Assembly (NCBI GenBank): GCA_013347225.1
Contig: CP054595.1
Coordinates: 3,344,415-3,408,414 of the forward strand
Direction of reading: 5' to 3'
Source of the DNA: Candidatus Accumulibacter similis
GTDB taxonomy: Bacteria; Pseudomonadota; Gammaproteobacteria; Burkholderiales; Rhodocyclaceae
Length of the DNA: 64,000 nucleotides
Below, in pieces: positions 55,914 through 64,000 of the stretch (within the stretch, counting starts at the first letter, position 1; every line of letters starts with the position of its first letter). The translations under genes were made by a program, and so were the position numbers. Under the pieces are notes generated by a model that searched no databases, was not told where the DNA came from, and was given only the letters and a program-made list of their open reading frames with translations.

Positions 55914-56299
55914 AGCACTTTTGCTCCGATGATCAGCGTCAGGGCGATGCTGACGGCGAAAACGATCTTGCTCGAGAGGCGTGCCGCCTCGAGTTCAATC
56001 CCCTTGTGCAGGTCGAGCAACAGATAGCGGATGCCGGCGCAGAAGTGGTGCATGTAGAACCAGATCAGACCGAGGAGGACGATCTTGGCCAGCGGATGGC
56101 CCACCACCGCGCGCGCACCGGCATAGCTTTCCGGTGACGCGAGACTGCTCTGCAGCAGCCATAGGAGGAAGGGCAAGAGGAGAAACAGGGCTGCCCCGCT
56201 GATCCGGTGAATGATAGACAGGATACCCGGAAGCGGTAGCCTGATGGTTGGCAGGTCCAAGTTCTTTGGACGCCTTTTCTTGACTGCCATCTCTGCCAT
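55907..56299 (-). CDS. sdhC: succinate dehydrogenase cytochrome b556 subunit SdhC
   Basis: A 130-residue anchor with three helices. RPKNLDLPTIRLPLPGILSI, then IHRISG, is the SdhC quinone-site start, and the heme-ligand His lies in WFYMHHFCAGIRYL. The ATG at 56299 was chosen because GAGGGG lies eight bases upstream; a GTG at 56308 is also in frame. First gene of the sdhCDAB-sdhE-gltA run. Confidence 0.94.
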   Translation of the reverse strand: MAEMAVKKRRPKNLDLPTIRLPLPGILSIIHRISGAALFLLLPFLLWLLQSSLASPESYAGARAVVGHPLAKIVLLGLIWFYMHHFCAGIRYLLLDLHKGIELEAARLSSKIVFAVSIALTLIIGAKVLW

Positions 56300-56363
56300 G
56301 AACGTCACCCCTCATGTGTAATGAGGCCGGATGCAGCACCCGACCCCCTCGATACCACGCGCG

Positions 56364-56369
56364 ATTATA
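56364..56369 (-). promoter_or_regulatory. -10 box of the sdh promoter
   Basis: A perfect TATAAT on the minus strand, 65 bases before sdhC; the -35 is poor (GAGTCA at 17 bases). Nested inverted repeats CGATAC/GTATCG (56350-56355, 56372-56377) and CACGCG/CGCGTG (56356-56361, 56379-56384) surround it and could be an operator. Confidence 0.5.
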
Positions 56370-56416
56370 GAGTATCGACGCGTGCCTGACTCTCCCCGCA
56401 TGCCGGCCGCAAGCCG

Positions 56417-57154
56417 TCAGCCAAGTTCGTTGTGATAATGATAATTGCGTGTCGAATAGAAACCGCGCCGCCATTCGACGGGCCGCGAACCATAGGTGAA
56501 GGTCACTCGTTCGACGAGCAGCAGCGGGCTGCCCTCACTGACCTGCAACAGCTCGGCGCTGACCCGGTCGGCGGCTATCGCCCGCAGGCGTTCGTCGGCA
56601 CGGATCATGCGCACGCCATAGCGCGTCTCGAACAGGCTGTACAGTGACTCGCCGGAGCGCAGGGCGTCGAGCGACAGGTCGGGAAAGAGCTCGCTCGACA
56701 GATAGATCTCGTCGAAAACCACCGGTTCCTCGCCGAGCTTCAACAGGCGGCGAACGATGGTGATCGGTGCACCCGGCTCGAGCGCCAGCGTGCGTGCCAC
56801 ATCGGGACCAGCCTTGGCGCGCCAGCACTCGAGCGGCACGCTCTGCGACACCTGCAGTTCGCCCTGATTGGGGACGAGACGCAGGAAGCGGAAGGAAGAC
56901 CCCGGGTCGCGGTGCGTCGCCACGAAGGTGCCCTTGCCCTGCTGGCGAACCAGCAGGTGCTCGGCCGCCATTTCGTCGATGGCCTTGCGCACGGTCCCCT
57001 GACTGACGCCGAAACGCGCCGCGAGTTCCGACTCGCTCGGGATCGGACTGCCCGGACCCCACTCGCCCGACTCCAGTTGGCGCAGGATCAGCTCCTTGAT
57101 CTGCCGATACAGCGGACTGAAGGTGGGTGAATGCAGTGACGAAGACCGGCTCAT
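56417..57154 (-). CDS. GntR/HutC-family regulator (UTRA domain)
   Basis: A 245-residue regulator with an N-terminal GntR winged helix (PLYRQIKELILRQLESGEWG; PSESELAARFGVSQGTVRKA) and a C-terminal UTRA ligand domain ending RGFYSTRNYHYHNELG. The start at 57154 fits the family. It lies between and divergent from mdh, with the sdh operon directly downstream on its own strand, so it probably controls TCA genes in response to a dicarboxylate or related metabolite. The ligand is unknown. Confidence 0.92.
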   Translation of the reverse strand: MSRSSSLHSPTFSPLYRQIKELILRQLESGEWGPGSPIPSESELAARFGVSQGTVRKAIDEMAAEHLLVRQQGKGTFVATHRDPGSSFRFLRLVPNQGELQVSQSVPLECWRAKAGPDVARTLALEPGAPITIVRRLLKLGEEPVVFDEIYLSSELFPDLSLDALRSGESLYSLFETRYGVRMIRADERLRAIAADRVSAELLQVSEGSPLLLVERVTFTYGSRPVEWRRGFYSTRNYHYHNELG

Positions 57155-57209
57155 GGCTCGCCATTTCAGCACAAATCGACGCTCGCGTCCATCCCGTTCG
57201 AACCCACCC

Positions 57210-57234
57210 ATATCTTATATAAGACATAAGATAT
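57210..57234. promoter_or_regulatory. GntR operator candidate between gntR and mdh
   Basis: Inverted repeat ATATCTTAT, seven bases, ATAAGATAT, with an inner perfect palindrome TCTTATATAAGA (57213-57224). It stands in an A/T patch in GC-rich sequence and abuts the mdh -35 box at 57237. Confidence 0.7.
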
Positions 57235-57236
57235 AT

Positions 57237-57266
57237 TTGACACTGAAGAACCGGGGATCTTATCAT
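57237..57266 (+). promoter_or_regulatory. sigma-70 promoter of mdh
   Basis: TTGACA (57237-57242), 18 bases, TATCAT (57261-57266): six of six and five of six consensus positions. The untranslated leader would be about 90 bases. The operator sits immediately upstream. Confidence 0.7.
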
Positions 57267-57364
57267 GCACGCGATTTGCTGCCCCCGGCCACGAGCCGCC
57301 CGCGGGGCCAGGCCGATCGCCTTTCGTCCACTCACTGCAAATTTCTCACGACAGGAGCCGCATC

Positions 57365-58351
57365 ATGTCCAAAGCCCCCATGCGCGTCGCGGTCACCGGC
57401 GCCGCCGGCCAGATTGGTTACAGCCTGCTTTTCCGGATCGCCTCCGGCGAAATGCTCGGCAAGGATCAACCGGTCATCCTCCAGCTGCTCGACCTGCCGC
57501 AAGCCCAGAAGGCCTGCCAGGGCGTGATGATGGAGCTCGAGGACTGCGCCTTCCCTCTGCTCGCCGGCATGCTCGCCACCGATGATCCGAACGTCGCCTT
57601 CAAGGACGCCGACGTCTGCCTGCTGGTCGGCGCAAGGCCACGCGGCCCGGGAATGGAGCGCGCCGATCTGCTGACCGCAAACGGTGCCATCTTCACCGTC
57701 CAGGGCAAGGCGATCGCCGAGAACGCCAGCGAGGACGTACGTGTTCTGGTCGTCGGCAACCCCTGCAACACCAATGCACTGATCGCCGGCAGCGCCGCGC
57801 GCAAGGTCGGCCGCACCAACCCGGCGAACTACCACGGCATGCTGCGGCTCGACCACAATCGCGCGCTGTCGCAGCTCGCCGCCAAGACCGGCCGCCCGGT
57901 TGCGAGCTTCAAGCAGCTCGTCGTCTGGGGCAATCACTCGCCGACGATGTACGCCGACTATCGCAACTGCACCTCGAACGGTGACAACGTCAAGGAACTG
58001 ATCAACGATCCGGTGTGGAACAACGACACCTTCCTGCCGACGGTGGGCAAGCGTGGCGCGGCGATCATCGACGCCCGTGGCCTCTCGTCCGCCGCTTCGG
58101 CCGCCAACGCGGCGATCGACCACATGCGTGACTGGGTTCTCGGTTCCGACGAATGGGTGACCATGGGTGTCCCCTCCGACGGTTCCTACGACATCCCGGC
58201 AGGCATCGTCTTCGGCTTCCCGTGCGAGTGCACGGGCGGCGCGTTCAAGATCATCCAGGGAATCGCCATCGACGATTACTCGCGCGAGAAGCTGAACAAG
58301 ACGCTCAAGGAACTGACCGAAGAGCGCGACGCGGTACAGCACATGCTGTAA
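57365..58351 (+). CDS. mdh: malate dehydrogenase
   Basis: A 328-residue NAD-dependent enzyme of the cytosolic/chloroplast-like MDH group common in betaproteobacteria. Nucleotide motif [42 protein letters not shown] with the catalytic Asp; [11 protein letters not shown] with the catalytic His. The start follows CAGGAG. It is transcribed away from the GntR gene and ends at an intrinsic terminator. Confidence 0.97.
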   Translation: MSKAPMRVAVTGAAGQIGYSLLFRIASGEMLGKDQPVILQLLDLPQAQKACQGVMMELEDCAFPLLAGMLATDDPNVAFKDADVCLLVGARPRGPGMERADLLTANGAIFTVQGKAIAENASEDVRVLVVGNPCNTNALIAGSAARKVGRTNPANYHGMLRLDHNRALSQLAAKTGRPVASFKQLVVWGNHSPTMYADYRNCTSNGDNVKELINDPVWNNDTFLPTVGKRGAAIIDARGLSSAASAANAAIDHMRDWVLGSDEWVTMGVPSDGSYDIPAGIVFGFPCECTGGAFKIIQGIAIDDYSREKLNKTLKELTEERDAVQHML

Positions 58352-58373
58352 GCGACAGCCGGCCGACTGTCAG

Positions 58374-58398
58374 CCGCGGCTCCGGCCGCGGTTTTTTT
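58374..58398 (+). terminator. intrinsic terminator after mdh
   Basis: CCGCGGC, loop TCCG, GCCGCGG, then seven T (58392-58398), 23 bases after the mdh stop. Confidence 0.85.
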
Positions 58399-58463
58399 GC
58401 CGCCTGACCGCCGCCAGCGCGCGCTAGAATACCCGCTCGCCAACCCTTCCCTGCCGACCATCG

Positions 58464-59447
58464 ATGCGTCACCCGAGCCAGGTTCTCTTCGCGGGCGAGA
58501 AGCCCTTCCCGATGCTGCCCGCCGTCGACCACTACGCGGGCTCCGAAAAGCTGATCGGCAAGGCGCTGCAGCTGCAGCGCGAGATCGGGCCGATCTTCGA
58601 CCTCACCTGCGACTGCGAGGATGGTGCCGTCGCCGGCGCCGACGGCGAACACGCCGAGATGGTGGCCCGCGTCATCATGAGCGAGGACAACCGGCACGGC
58701 CGCGTCGGTGCACGCATCCACGACATCCGTCACCCCGCCTGGCAGCAGGACATCGAGATCATCGTCGGTGCGGCCGGGCGGCGGCTGGCCTTCCTGACGC
58801 TGCCCAAGGTCGGTGGTGTGGAAGACGTCCGCGAGCAGTTGCGCGTCGTGCAACGCGTCACCGCAGCCGCCGGCCTCGAACGGACGATCCCGCTGCATGT
58901 CCTGATCGAGACCCATGCGGCGCTGCGTGAGGCATGGCAGATAGCCGCCCTGCCCGCGGTCGAATCGCTCGATTTCGGCCTGATGGATTTCGTCAGCGCG
59001 CACCATGGCGCGATCCCCGGGTCGGCGATGAAAAGCCCGGGCCAGTTCGACCACCCATTGGTCGCCCGCGCCAAGTGCGAGATCGCCACCGCGGCGCTGG
59101 CCAATGGCGTCGTCCCTTCGCACAACGTCACCACCGAACTGCGCGACCTCGATCTCATCCACCAGGACGCGCTGCGGGCGCGCACCGAGTTCGGCTACCT
59201 GCGGATGTGGAGCATCCACCCGAACCAGATCGTGCCGATCTTCGAGGCGATGTGCCCCGACTTCTCGGAGGTCGAGGAAGCCGCCGCCATCCTCGCTGCC
59301 GCGCAGGACTGCGACTGGGGGCCGATCCAGCACCACGGCCGCTTGCACGACCGCGCCTCGTACCGCTACTACTGGGAACTGCTGGCGCGCGCCCGCGCCA
59401 CCGGCATGCAGTTGCCGGAAGCCGCCCGACAGCGCTTCTTCGCCTGA
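58464..59447 (+). CDS. CitE-like / HpcH-HpaI family C-C lyase
   Basis: A 327-residue TIM-barrel lyase of the citrate-lyase-beta / malyl-CoA lyase family. Metal- and CoA-binding features: DLTCDCEDGAVAGADGEHAE, LPKVGGVEDV, LHVLIETHAAL with the metal-ligand Glu, and LDFGLMDFVSAHHGAI. The substrate is unknown: malyl-, citramalyl- or related acyl-CoA. A -10-like TAGAAT (58425-58430) lies upstream, after the mdh terminator, so it has its own promoter. The pyrophosphatase gene follows four bases later. Confidence 0.87.
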   Translation: MRHPSQVLFAGEKPFPMLPAVDHYAGSEKLIGKALQLQREIGPIFDLTCDCEDGAVAGADGEHAEMVARVIMSEDNRHGRVGARIHDIRHPAWQQDIEIIVGAAGRRLAFLTLPKVGGVEDVREQLRVVQRVTAAAGLERTIPLHVLIETHAALREAWQIAALPAVESLDFGLMDFVSAHHGAIPGSAMKSPGQFDHPLVARAKCEIATAALANGVVPSHNVTTELRDLDLIHQDALRARTEFGYLRMWSIHPNQIVPIFEAMCPDFSEVEEAAAILAAAQDCDWGPIQHHGRLHDRASYRYYWELLARARATGMQLPEAARQRFFA

Positions 59448-59451
59448 CACC

Positions 59452-59862
59452 ATGAGCCTCGCGGCGCTGACGGCGCAGGTGATCGACTTTCGCGAGCAGC
59501 GCAATTGGGCCCAGTTCCACAGCCTGCGCAACCTCATCGTCTCGCTCAACCTCGAAGCAGCCGAACTGCTCGAACTGACGCAATGGAAGAGCGACGCCGA
59601 GGTCGACGCGCTGCCCGCGAGCGCCGCGACCGTCGGGGCGCTGCGCGACGAATGCGCCGACGTGCTGATCTACCTGTTGCTGATCGCCGAGCGCGCCGGC
59701 ATCGACCTCGAGGAAGCGGCACGCGCCAAGCTGCTGAAAAACGCCGCGCGCTACCCGGTCGCGACCAGCTATGGCAGCAGCCGCAAGCACGGCCAGCTGC
59801 CGTCCGACGACGGCAACGACCAGCCCACGACCGCCTTCAGCGAGCCTCGCCCTCGAGCGTGA
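59452..59862 (+). CDS. MazG-like nucleotide pyrophosphohydrolase (dCTPase type)
   Basis: A 136-residue all-alpha NTP pyrophosphatase. The metal motifs are LNLEAAELLELTQWK (ExxE) and LRDECADVLIYLLLIAERAG (ExxD), as in XTP3TPA/RS21-C6 house-cleaning dCTPases. It lies four bases after the lyase gene, and its last 26 bases overlap the 3-prime end of the convergent rlmJ gene. Confidence 0.9.
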   Translation: MSLAALTAQVIDFREQRNWAQFHSLRNLIVSLNLEAAELLELTQWKSDAEVDALPASAATVGALRDECADVLIYLLLIAERAGIDLEEAARAKLLKNAARYPVATSYGSSRKHGQLPSDDGNDQPTTAFSEPRPRA

Positions 59863-60682
59863 ACGCGGCGCCGGCGTCCACCGCCAGCACCTGCCGCAGC
59901 CACGGCAGCGACTCCTGCAGCGTCGCCTGCAGCGTCCACGGCGGATTGATCACGAAGAGGCCGCTGCCGTGCATGCCGAAGCCGTCGGCAGCCGGCGTCC
60001 GCACGCGCAGGCTCACATGCAGCCACCTCGCGACCGGCAGGCGCTTCAGCCGTGGCGGCAGTTCGTGCGCTTCCAGCTTGTTCAGCAGCGGGTACCAGAG
60101 CAGGTAGCTGCCGCCGGGAAAACGCTGCAGGCTGTCCTTGAGTGCCAGCACGACGCGCTCGTAATCGCGCCGTTCCTCGTACGGTGGGTCGATCAGCACC
60201 AGCGCCCGCCGCGGCGGCGGCGGCAGCAGCGCCTTCAGGCCGGCGAAGCCATCCGCTGCATCGACCACCACCTGCCGGCGGCAGTCGTCGAAGTTCTCGC
60301 GCAGCCGCAGCACCTCGCGGCTGTGCAGCTCGCACAGCCGCAGCCGGTCCTGCGCACGCATCGTCCACAGCGCGAGGGTCGGCGAACCGGGGTAGATCTT
60401 CAGACGGCCGTCCGGGTTCGCCCGCCGCACGAGGTCGACGTAGTCGCCGACCGCCGGTGGCAGATCCTTGCGCTGCCAGAGGCGGCCGATGCCGTCGCGA
60501 TGTTCGCCGAGCTTCTCTGCCGCGGGCGAATCGAGCGCGTAGCTGCCGGCGCCGGCGTGCGTGTCGATGTACCAGAACGCCTTGTCCTTCTGCGCCAGAT
60601 GGCGGGCCATCTGCACCAGCACCACGTGCTTGAGGACATCGGCGTGGTTGCCGGCGTGAAAGGCATGGCGGTAACTCAGCAC
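59837..60682 (-). CDS. rlmJ: 23S rRNA (adenine-2030-N6)-methyltransferase
   Basis: A 281-residue RlmJ (YhiR). The N-terminus MLSYRHAFHAGNHADVLKHV is the family signature, followed by FWYIDTHAGAGSYAL for AdoMet and the catalytic LVLIDPPYEERRDY. Translation starts at a GTG (60682). The 3-prime end overlaps the convergent pyrophosphatase gene by 26 bases. Confidence 0.95.
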   Translation of the reverse strand: MLSYRHAFHAGNHADVLKHVVLVQMARHLAQKDKAFWYIDTHAGAGSYALDSPAAEKLGEHRDGIGRLWQRKDLPPAVGDYVDLVRRANPDGRLKIYPGSPTLALWTMRAQDRLRLCELHSREVLRLRENFDDCRRQVVVDAADGFAGLKALLPPPPRRALVLIDPPYEERRDYERVVLALKDSLQRFPGGSYLLWYPLLNKLEAHELPPRLKRLPVARWLHVSLRVRTPAADGFGMHGSGLFVINPPWTLQATLQESLPWLRQVLAVDAGAAFTLEGEAR

Positions 60683-60735
60683 CGCCTATCGCCCCGCTCC
60701 GCTGAGAAAGACGGCGCCGTGCACCGGCAGCGAGT

Positions 60736-61983
60736 TCACTGGCCGGGAACCTGGATCTGGCCGTCGGTACTGAACTGGTAGTCGCGAAAGATGTGTTCGG
60801 CGTCGAGCAACTGGTAGCTGCCGTCGGGCAGACGGCGCGACGTATCCTTCAGCCGGTAGGCATAGTGACCGCAGGTCCAGCAGTCGAAGTTGCGCATCTG
60901 TGTGCACAGGCAGGTCTTGTCCTTCACCGAGATGCGCTTGACGCCGGGGTTGGCCGCCACCTCGCGATTGTAGGCGCTGATGTACGAGCAGTTGCCGGTA
61001 CTGTCGAGCAGGTAGCCGTAGGCCTCACAGTTCGGCCGGATGCCGTCACCGATCGCCGGGCTGTTGCTCAGCATGCGCATCGGGTAGCCGGTGGGCGAGA
61101 TCTGGTTGACCTCGATCTGGTCCTCGCTGGCGGCGAAATAGCGCTGCTTGACATCTTCCGGCAGGCCGCACTCGCGGGAGACGGTGAAGCGCGTCGCCAC
61201 CTGCACTGCGGCGGCACCCTGGTCGAGGAACGAGACGGCGTCGCTGCCGGTGAAGATGCCGCCCGCCGGGATCAACGGAATGTCGAGTTGCTCCGCCTGC
61301 AGGTAGCCATGAATCTCCTTGAAGATCGTCGCCAGGTCGTACTGTGCCCAGTCCATGCCGAAACCGAGGTGGCCACCGGCCAGCGGTCCCTCGACGATGA
61401 CGTAGTCGGGCAGACGGTTGCTGCGCGCCGTCTTGCGCAGGAAGAGCTGCAGCGCGCGCAGCGAGGAAACGATGATCCCCAGCTTGGCATCACGAAAACG
61501 CGGATGGTCCTCGATCAGCGCGAACGAGCCGAGATGCAGGCCGGCGGCCAGCGTGATGCCGTCGATGCCGGCGTCGAGCGCCGCCGCCATGCGCACACGC
61601 AGCGTTTCGCGCGGCGAATTCATCGTCAGCTTCTCCATGCAGTTCACGAAGATCAGGCCGTCACCGCGCTTCGCCTCCATCGTTCGCCCGATGTGCATGT
61701 GCGTCGCTTCGGCAAGCTGGCCGAGATCGAAGCGGACCACCGACTTGTCGGAGTTGGCGACGTTGAATTTGTACTGCTGCAGCTTGTCCTTGACGAACTT
61801 GGCGTTGAACCGTCGATCGGCGACGGTGTTGACCATCGCGTCGGAGATGTGGCCGATGCCGCCAAGCCGGGCTGCCTCGAGCGCCAGTTCGGCGGTCGAG
61901 ATGTCCACTCCCATGCCGCCGATCACGATCGGCACGAGTTCCTTCGTGCCGAACCGCAAGCGAAAATCATCAACGCGCTTCAT
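60736..61983 (-). CDS. nitronate-monooxygenase-like FMN protein with C-terminal cysteine cluster
   Basis: A 415-residue TIM-barrel flavoprotein of the NMO / 2-nitropropane dioxygenase family. It has PIVIGGMGVDISTAELALEA at the start, the FMN region VIVEGPLAGGHLGF, and IPLIPAGGIFTGSDAVSFLD then QGAAAVQVATRF. The last 100 residues carry several cysteines (CEAYGYLL; NCSYI; KTCLCTQMRNFDCWTCGHYA) that are not part of the NMO core and could bind Fe-S or zinc. The ATG at 61983 has GGGAAGGAAG upstream, favouring it over 62052. The substrate is unknown. Confidence 0.85.
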   Translation of the reverse strand: MKRVDDFRLRFGTKELVPIVIGGMGVDISTAELALEAARLGGIGHISDAMVNTVADRRFNAKFVKDKLQQYKFNVANSDKSVVRFDLGQLAEATHMHIGRTMEAKRGDGLIFVNCMEKLTMNSPRETLRVRMAAALDAGIDGITLAAGLHLGSFALIEDHPRFRDAKLGIIVSSLRALQLFLRKTARSNRLPDYVIVEGPLAGGHLGFGMDWAQYDLATIFKEIHGYLQAEQLDIPLIPAGGIFTGSDAVSFLDQGAAAVQVATRFTVSRECGLPEDVKQRYFAASEDQIEVNQISPTGYPMRMLSNSPAIGDGIRPNCEAYGYLLDSTGNCSYISAYNREVAANPGVKRISVKDKTCLCTQMRNFDCWTCGHYAYRLKDTSRRLPDGSYQLLDAEHIFRDYQFSTDGQIQVPGQ

Positions 61984-62220
61984 CCACTTCCTTCCCAAGC
62001 CGGGTCTGCGCCCCCACAGATCGGACTGCAGGCGATCATCGAAATGGCTCAAGGCCCGAATTATCGCTCATCGCGCGCGCGCGTGGCGCCCTGCGGCGCG
62101 TGAAATCACCGTCTTCAGGCGGCCCGTCGCGAATTCGCCACGCCCTGGCCGTCGCCATCCGGAGCGGCAGCCGGCGGCGTGTATGATGATGCCCTCAGCC
62201 ATGCCGGACGAAAGGCGACG

Positions 62221-62865
62221 ATGACCGACTGCAGCCACCCCGAGCCCGCCGCCGCCAGCACAGGCACGATCGGCATTCCCCGCCAGCAGCCATTCGATGC
62301 AGCGGCCTTCGAAAGAGCGGTCGTCGACCTGCTGCGCGCGTGCGGCATCGCCGCCGATGCCGAACACATGGGACGCACGCCGCAGCGCGTGCGCGAACTC
62401 TGGCAGCGCCGCCTGCTCGGCGGCTACGATCTCGATCCGGCGACCGCCCTCGGCGACGGCTTCGCCGACCAGCGCAGCGACCTCGTCATCGTCCGCGGCA
62501 TCGCCGTGCATGGCGTCTGCCCGCACCACCTGGTACCGTTTCGCGGCGTCGCCCATGTCGCCTACCTGCCGGGTGGACGCCTGCACGGCTTCGGCCGCAT
62601 CGCGCGCATGGTCGACGCCATCGGCCACCGCTTCACCTACCAGGAATGGATGACGCGCGACATCGCCGAGGCGCTGATGCGGCACGGCAGGGCGCGCGGC
62701 GCGGCCTGCGTCATCGAGGCCGAGCAGTTGTGCCTGCTGCTCGGCGAGGACCGGCGCGGTGACGAGCGCGTCATCACGCAGTCATTCTGCGGCGACTTCG
62801 AACGCTCGCCGCAGTGGCGCAGCGAGTTCCAGCGCGCCATCGCCGGCAGCCGCCGCCACGACTGA
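62221..62865 (+). CDS. divergent GTP cyclohydrolase I family protein
   Basis: A 214-residue FolE-fold protein (T-fold). Family features are visible: RTPQRVRELWQRRLLGGYDL, the zinc Cys-His pair in GVCPHHLVPFRG, HVAYLPGGRLHGFGRIARMV and a second Cys in AEQLCLLLG. Compared with E. coli FolE, several active-site positions differ: CEHH is CPHH, GLSK is GFGR, and the His of HYC is Gln. It may be an altered FolE or a related pteridine enzyme. The start at 62221 is preceded by AAAGG; an in-frame ATG at 62179 is less likely. Confidence 0.82.
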   Translation: MTDCSHPEPAAASTGTIGIPRQQPFDAAAFERAVVDLLRACGIAADAEHMGRTPQRVRELWQRRLLGGYDLDPATALGDGFADQRSDLVIVRGIAVHGVCPHHLVPFRGVAHVAYLPGGRLHGFGRIARMVDAIGHRFTYQEWMTRDIAEALMRHGRARGAACVIEAEQLCLLLGEDRRGDERVITQSFCGDFERSPQWRSEFQRAIAGSRRHD

Positions 62866-62944
62866 AGGCCGCGCCGCGGCAAGGCCCCGGCGGCTACGGC
62901 GGCGCGAAGCCCGCAGCCAGAAGCGACGGTCGCGCCGGCGGCGC

Positions 62945-63772
62945 TCAGTCGCGGAAGCGCGGCGGCCGCCGTTCGCGCATCGCCGCCATCGTCTCGTCGA
63001 GGTCGGCCGACATCAGCATCGCCGCGTTCCAGGTCGCGACATGGTTCAGGCCGTCGGCGACCGAATGGTCGCGGCCATAGTTGAGCATCTCCTTGGTGCC
63101 GCGAATCGCCAGCGGCGACTTGCCGGCGATGCCGCGGGCGATCTCGCGCACGCCGGCGAGCAACTCGTCGGGGCCGGCGAAGACGCGATTGACGAGACCG
63201 ATGCGCTCCGCCTCGACGGCATCGACGCTGCGACCGGTGTAGGCGAGCTCGCGCGCGACGCCGTCGGCGATGAGTTTCGGCAGCCGCTGCAGCGTGCCGA
63301 CGTCGGCGGTCATCCCGACATCGATCTCGCGCACCGAGAACTGCGCATCGGCGGCCGCGTACCGCATGTCGCAGCAGGTCACGAGATCGATCGCGCCACC
63401 GATGCAGGCACCGTGGATCGCCGCCAGCACCGGCTTGCGGCAACGCTCGACGCTCGTCAGGCAATCCTGCAGGTCGAGGATCAGCCGCCGCAGCGCCTCG
63501 CGGCTGCGCGCCGGGTCGGCGTCGGCAACCACCGCAGCGACGCTCGCCAGCATCGCCAGGTCGATGCCGGCGCAGAAATTGCGGCCGGCGCCGGCGAGCA
63601 CGACGACGCGCACCGCCGGCGTCGCGTCCGCCCAGTTGCAGGCGATGCGCAGTTCCTGCCACATCGCCTCGTTGATCGCGTTCGAACGTTCCGGTCGATT
63701 GAGACGAAGCTCGGCAAGTCCCTCGTTCAACTCGACGGCAATCGTCGTCAGTTGCGGCATGGTCGTAGTCAT
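62945..63772 (-). CDS. crotonase-family enoyl-CoA hydratase/isomerase (dienoyl-CoA isomerase-like)
   Basis: A 275-residue crotonase. The oxyanion-hole loops are GAGRNFCAGIDLAML and IHGACIGGAIDLVTCCDMRY. The segment REIDVGMTADVGTLQRLPKL is the diagnostic of delta-3,5-delta-2,4-dienoyl-CoA isomerases (ECH1), including the catalytic Asp. A role in beta-oxidation of unsaturated fatty acids is likely. It is convergent with the FolE-like gene. Confidence 0.9.
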   Translation of the reverse strand: MTTTMPQLTTIAVELNEGLAELRLNRPERSNAINEAMWQELRIACNWADATPAVRVVVLAGAGRNFCAGIDLAMLASVAAVVADADPARSREALRRLILDLQDCLTSVERCRKPVLAAIHGACIGGAIDLVTCCDMRYAAADAQFSVREIDVGMTADVGTLQRLPKLIADGVARELAYTGRSVDAVEAERIGLVNRVFAGPDELLAGVREIARGIAGKSPLAIRGTKEMLNYGRDHSVADGLNHVATWNAAMLMSADLDETMAAMRERRPPRFRD

Positions 63773-63948
63773 CGCTTCTCCTGAAGATCACGCGCGTGGC
63801 TGGCAGGCGCGCTGCGCGCACCGGCGCCGGACGGCGGGCAACGCCGACGCAGTGTACCCGATCGGCGCACCCGAGCGGCGGCAGCCGCCGCCGCGAGTCG
63901 CGGAAAATGCGCGACAATCGCGTCCACTCCCGCCGTCCCGGACGCACG

Positions 63949-64000
63949 ATGCCGCAGCACCTGCCGTCGACACTCGCCGCCCTGCCCTACGCGCCGCCAG
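63949..64000 (+). CDS. 5-prime end of a gene cut by the window edge
   Basis: An open frame starting MPQHLPSTLAALPYAPP runs off the end. It is divergent from the crotonase gene with a 176-base gap. Too short to identify; only position and an uninterrupted start support it. Confidence 0.35.
   Translation, partial: MPQHLPSTLAALPYAPP

Noticed and set aside
53139..56027. A 962-codon plus-strand frame opposite sdhA, sdhB and sdhD
   Set aside because: Antisense shadow of the succinate dehydrogenase genes.

Overview
The window is high-GC, gene-dense bacterial chromosome with short intergenic gaps. My best guess at the source is a betaproteobacterium of the Rhodocyclales / Candidatus Accumulibacter type. 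This rests on the block mdh, gntR, sdhCDAB-sdhE, gltA, sucA-sucB-lpd, on a PEP-CTERM anchored protein, and on a large glycogen set (malQ, glgB, a giant glgX). It is inference: no rRNA or other taxonomic marker is present.

Layout. Positions 153-3283: 4-alpha-glucanotransferase (malQ) and, convergent to it, a PEP-CTERM exported protein. Positions 4000-10320 (minus strand): a complete Wadjet/JetABCD (MksBEFG-type) SMC anti-plasmid operon, with a small cupin gene coupled to its end. Positions 10833-13334: a DUF2796 periplasmic protein with an ABC ATPase and an FtsX-type permease, resembling zinc-starvation clusters. Positions 13690-14736: zinc alcohol dehydrogenase. Positions 14935-23181: high-affinity potassium system, with a KdpE-like box, an uncharacterised 31-residue membrane peptide, kdpFABC and kdpDE. 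An IS3-family element (23234-24705) lies directly after kdpE, followed by a diheme cytochrome c.

Positions 26010-32205 (minus strand): glgX then glgB. The glgX product is a 1314-residue fusion of an intact GlgX with a second trehalohydrolase-like GH13 module that has lost its catalytic residues. Positions 33060-35008: a small exported protein, a ferric-reductase-like flavocytochrome and a membrane-anchored cytochrome b5 domain. Positions 35147-39394: exopolysaccharide genes (GT2, Wza-type lipoprotein, GT4). Positions 39520-43869 (minus strand): FAD oxidoreductase, EEP phosphodiesterase, lipoprotein and SRPBCC protein. The last three follow a MarR regulator with a C-terminal cysteine cluster. 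That regulator diverges from a mini-thioredoxin, and two related 19-bp palindromes lie between them.

Positions 45654-58351 hold most of the TCA cycle: lpd, sucB, sucA, gltA, sdhE, sdhB, sdhA, sdhD and sdhC on the minus strand. A GntR/UTRA regulator diverges from mdh and has an inverted-repeat operator next to the mdh promoter. The window ends with a CitE-like lyase, a MazG-like pyrophosphatase, rlmJ, a nitronate-monooxygenase-like protein, a divergent GTP cyclohydrolase I, a dienoyl-CoA isomerase-like crotonase and the first codons of a truncated gene.

No tRNA, rRNA or CRISPR array was seen. The most noteworthy items are the Wadjet operon with its cupin, the GlgX/pseudo-trehalohydrolase fusion, the cysteine-rich MarR with its operators, and the divergent FolE.
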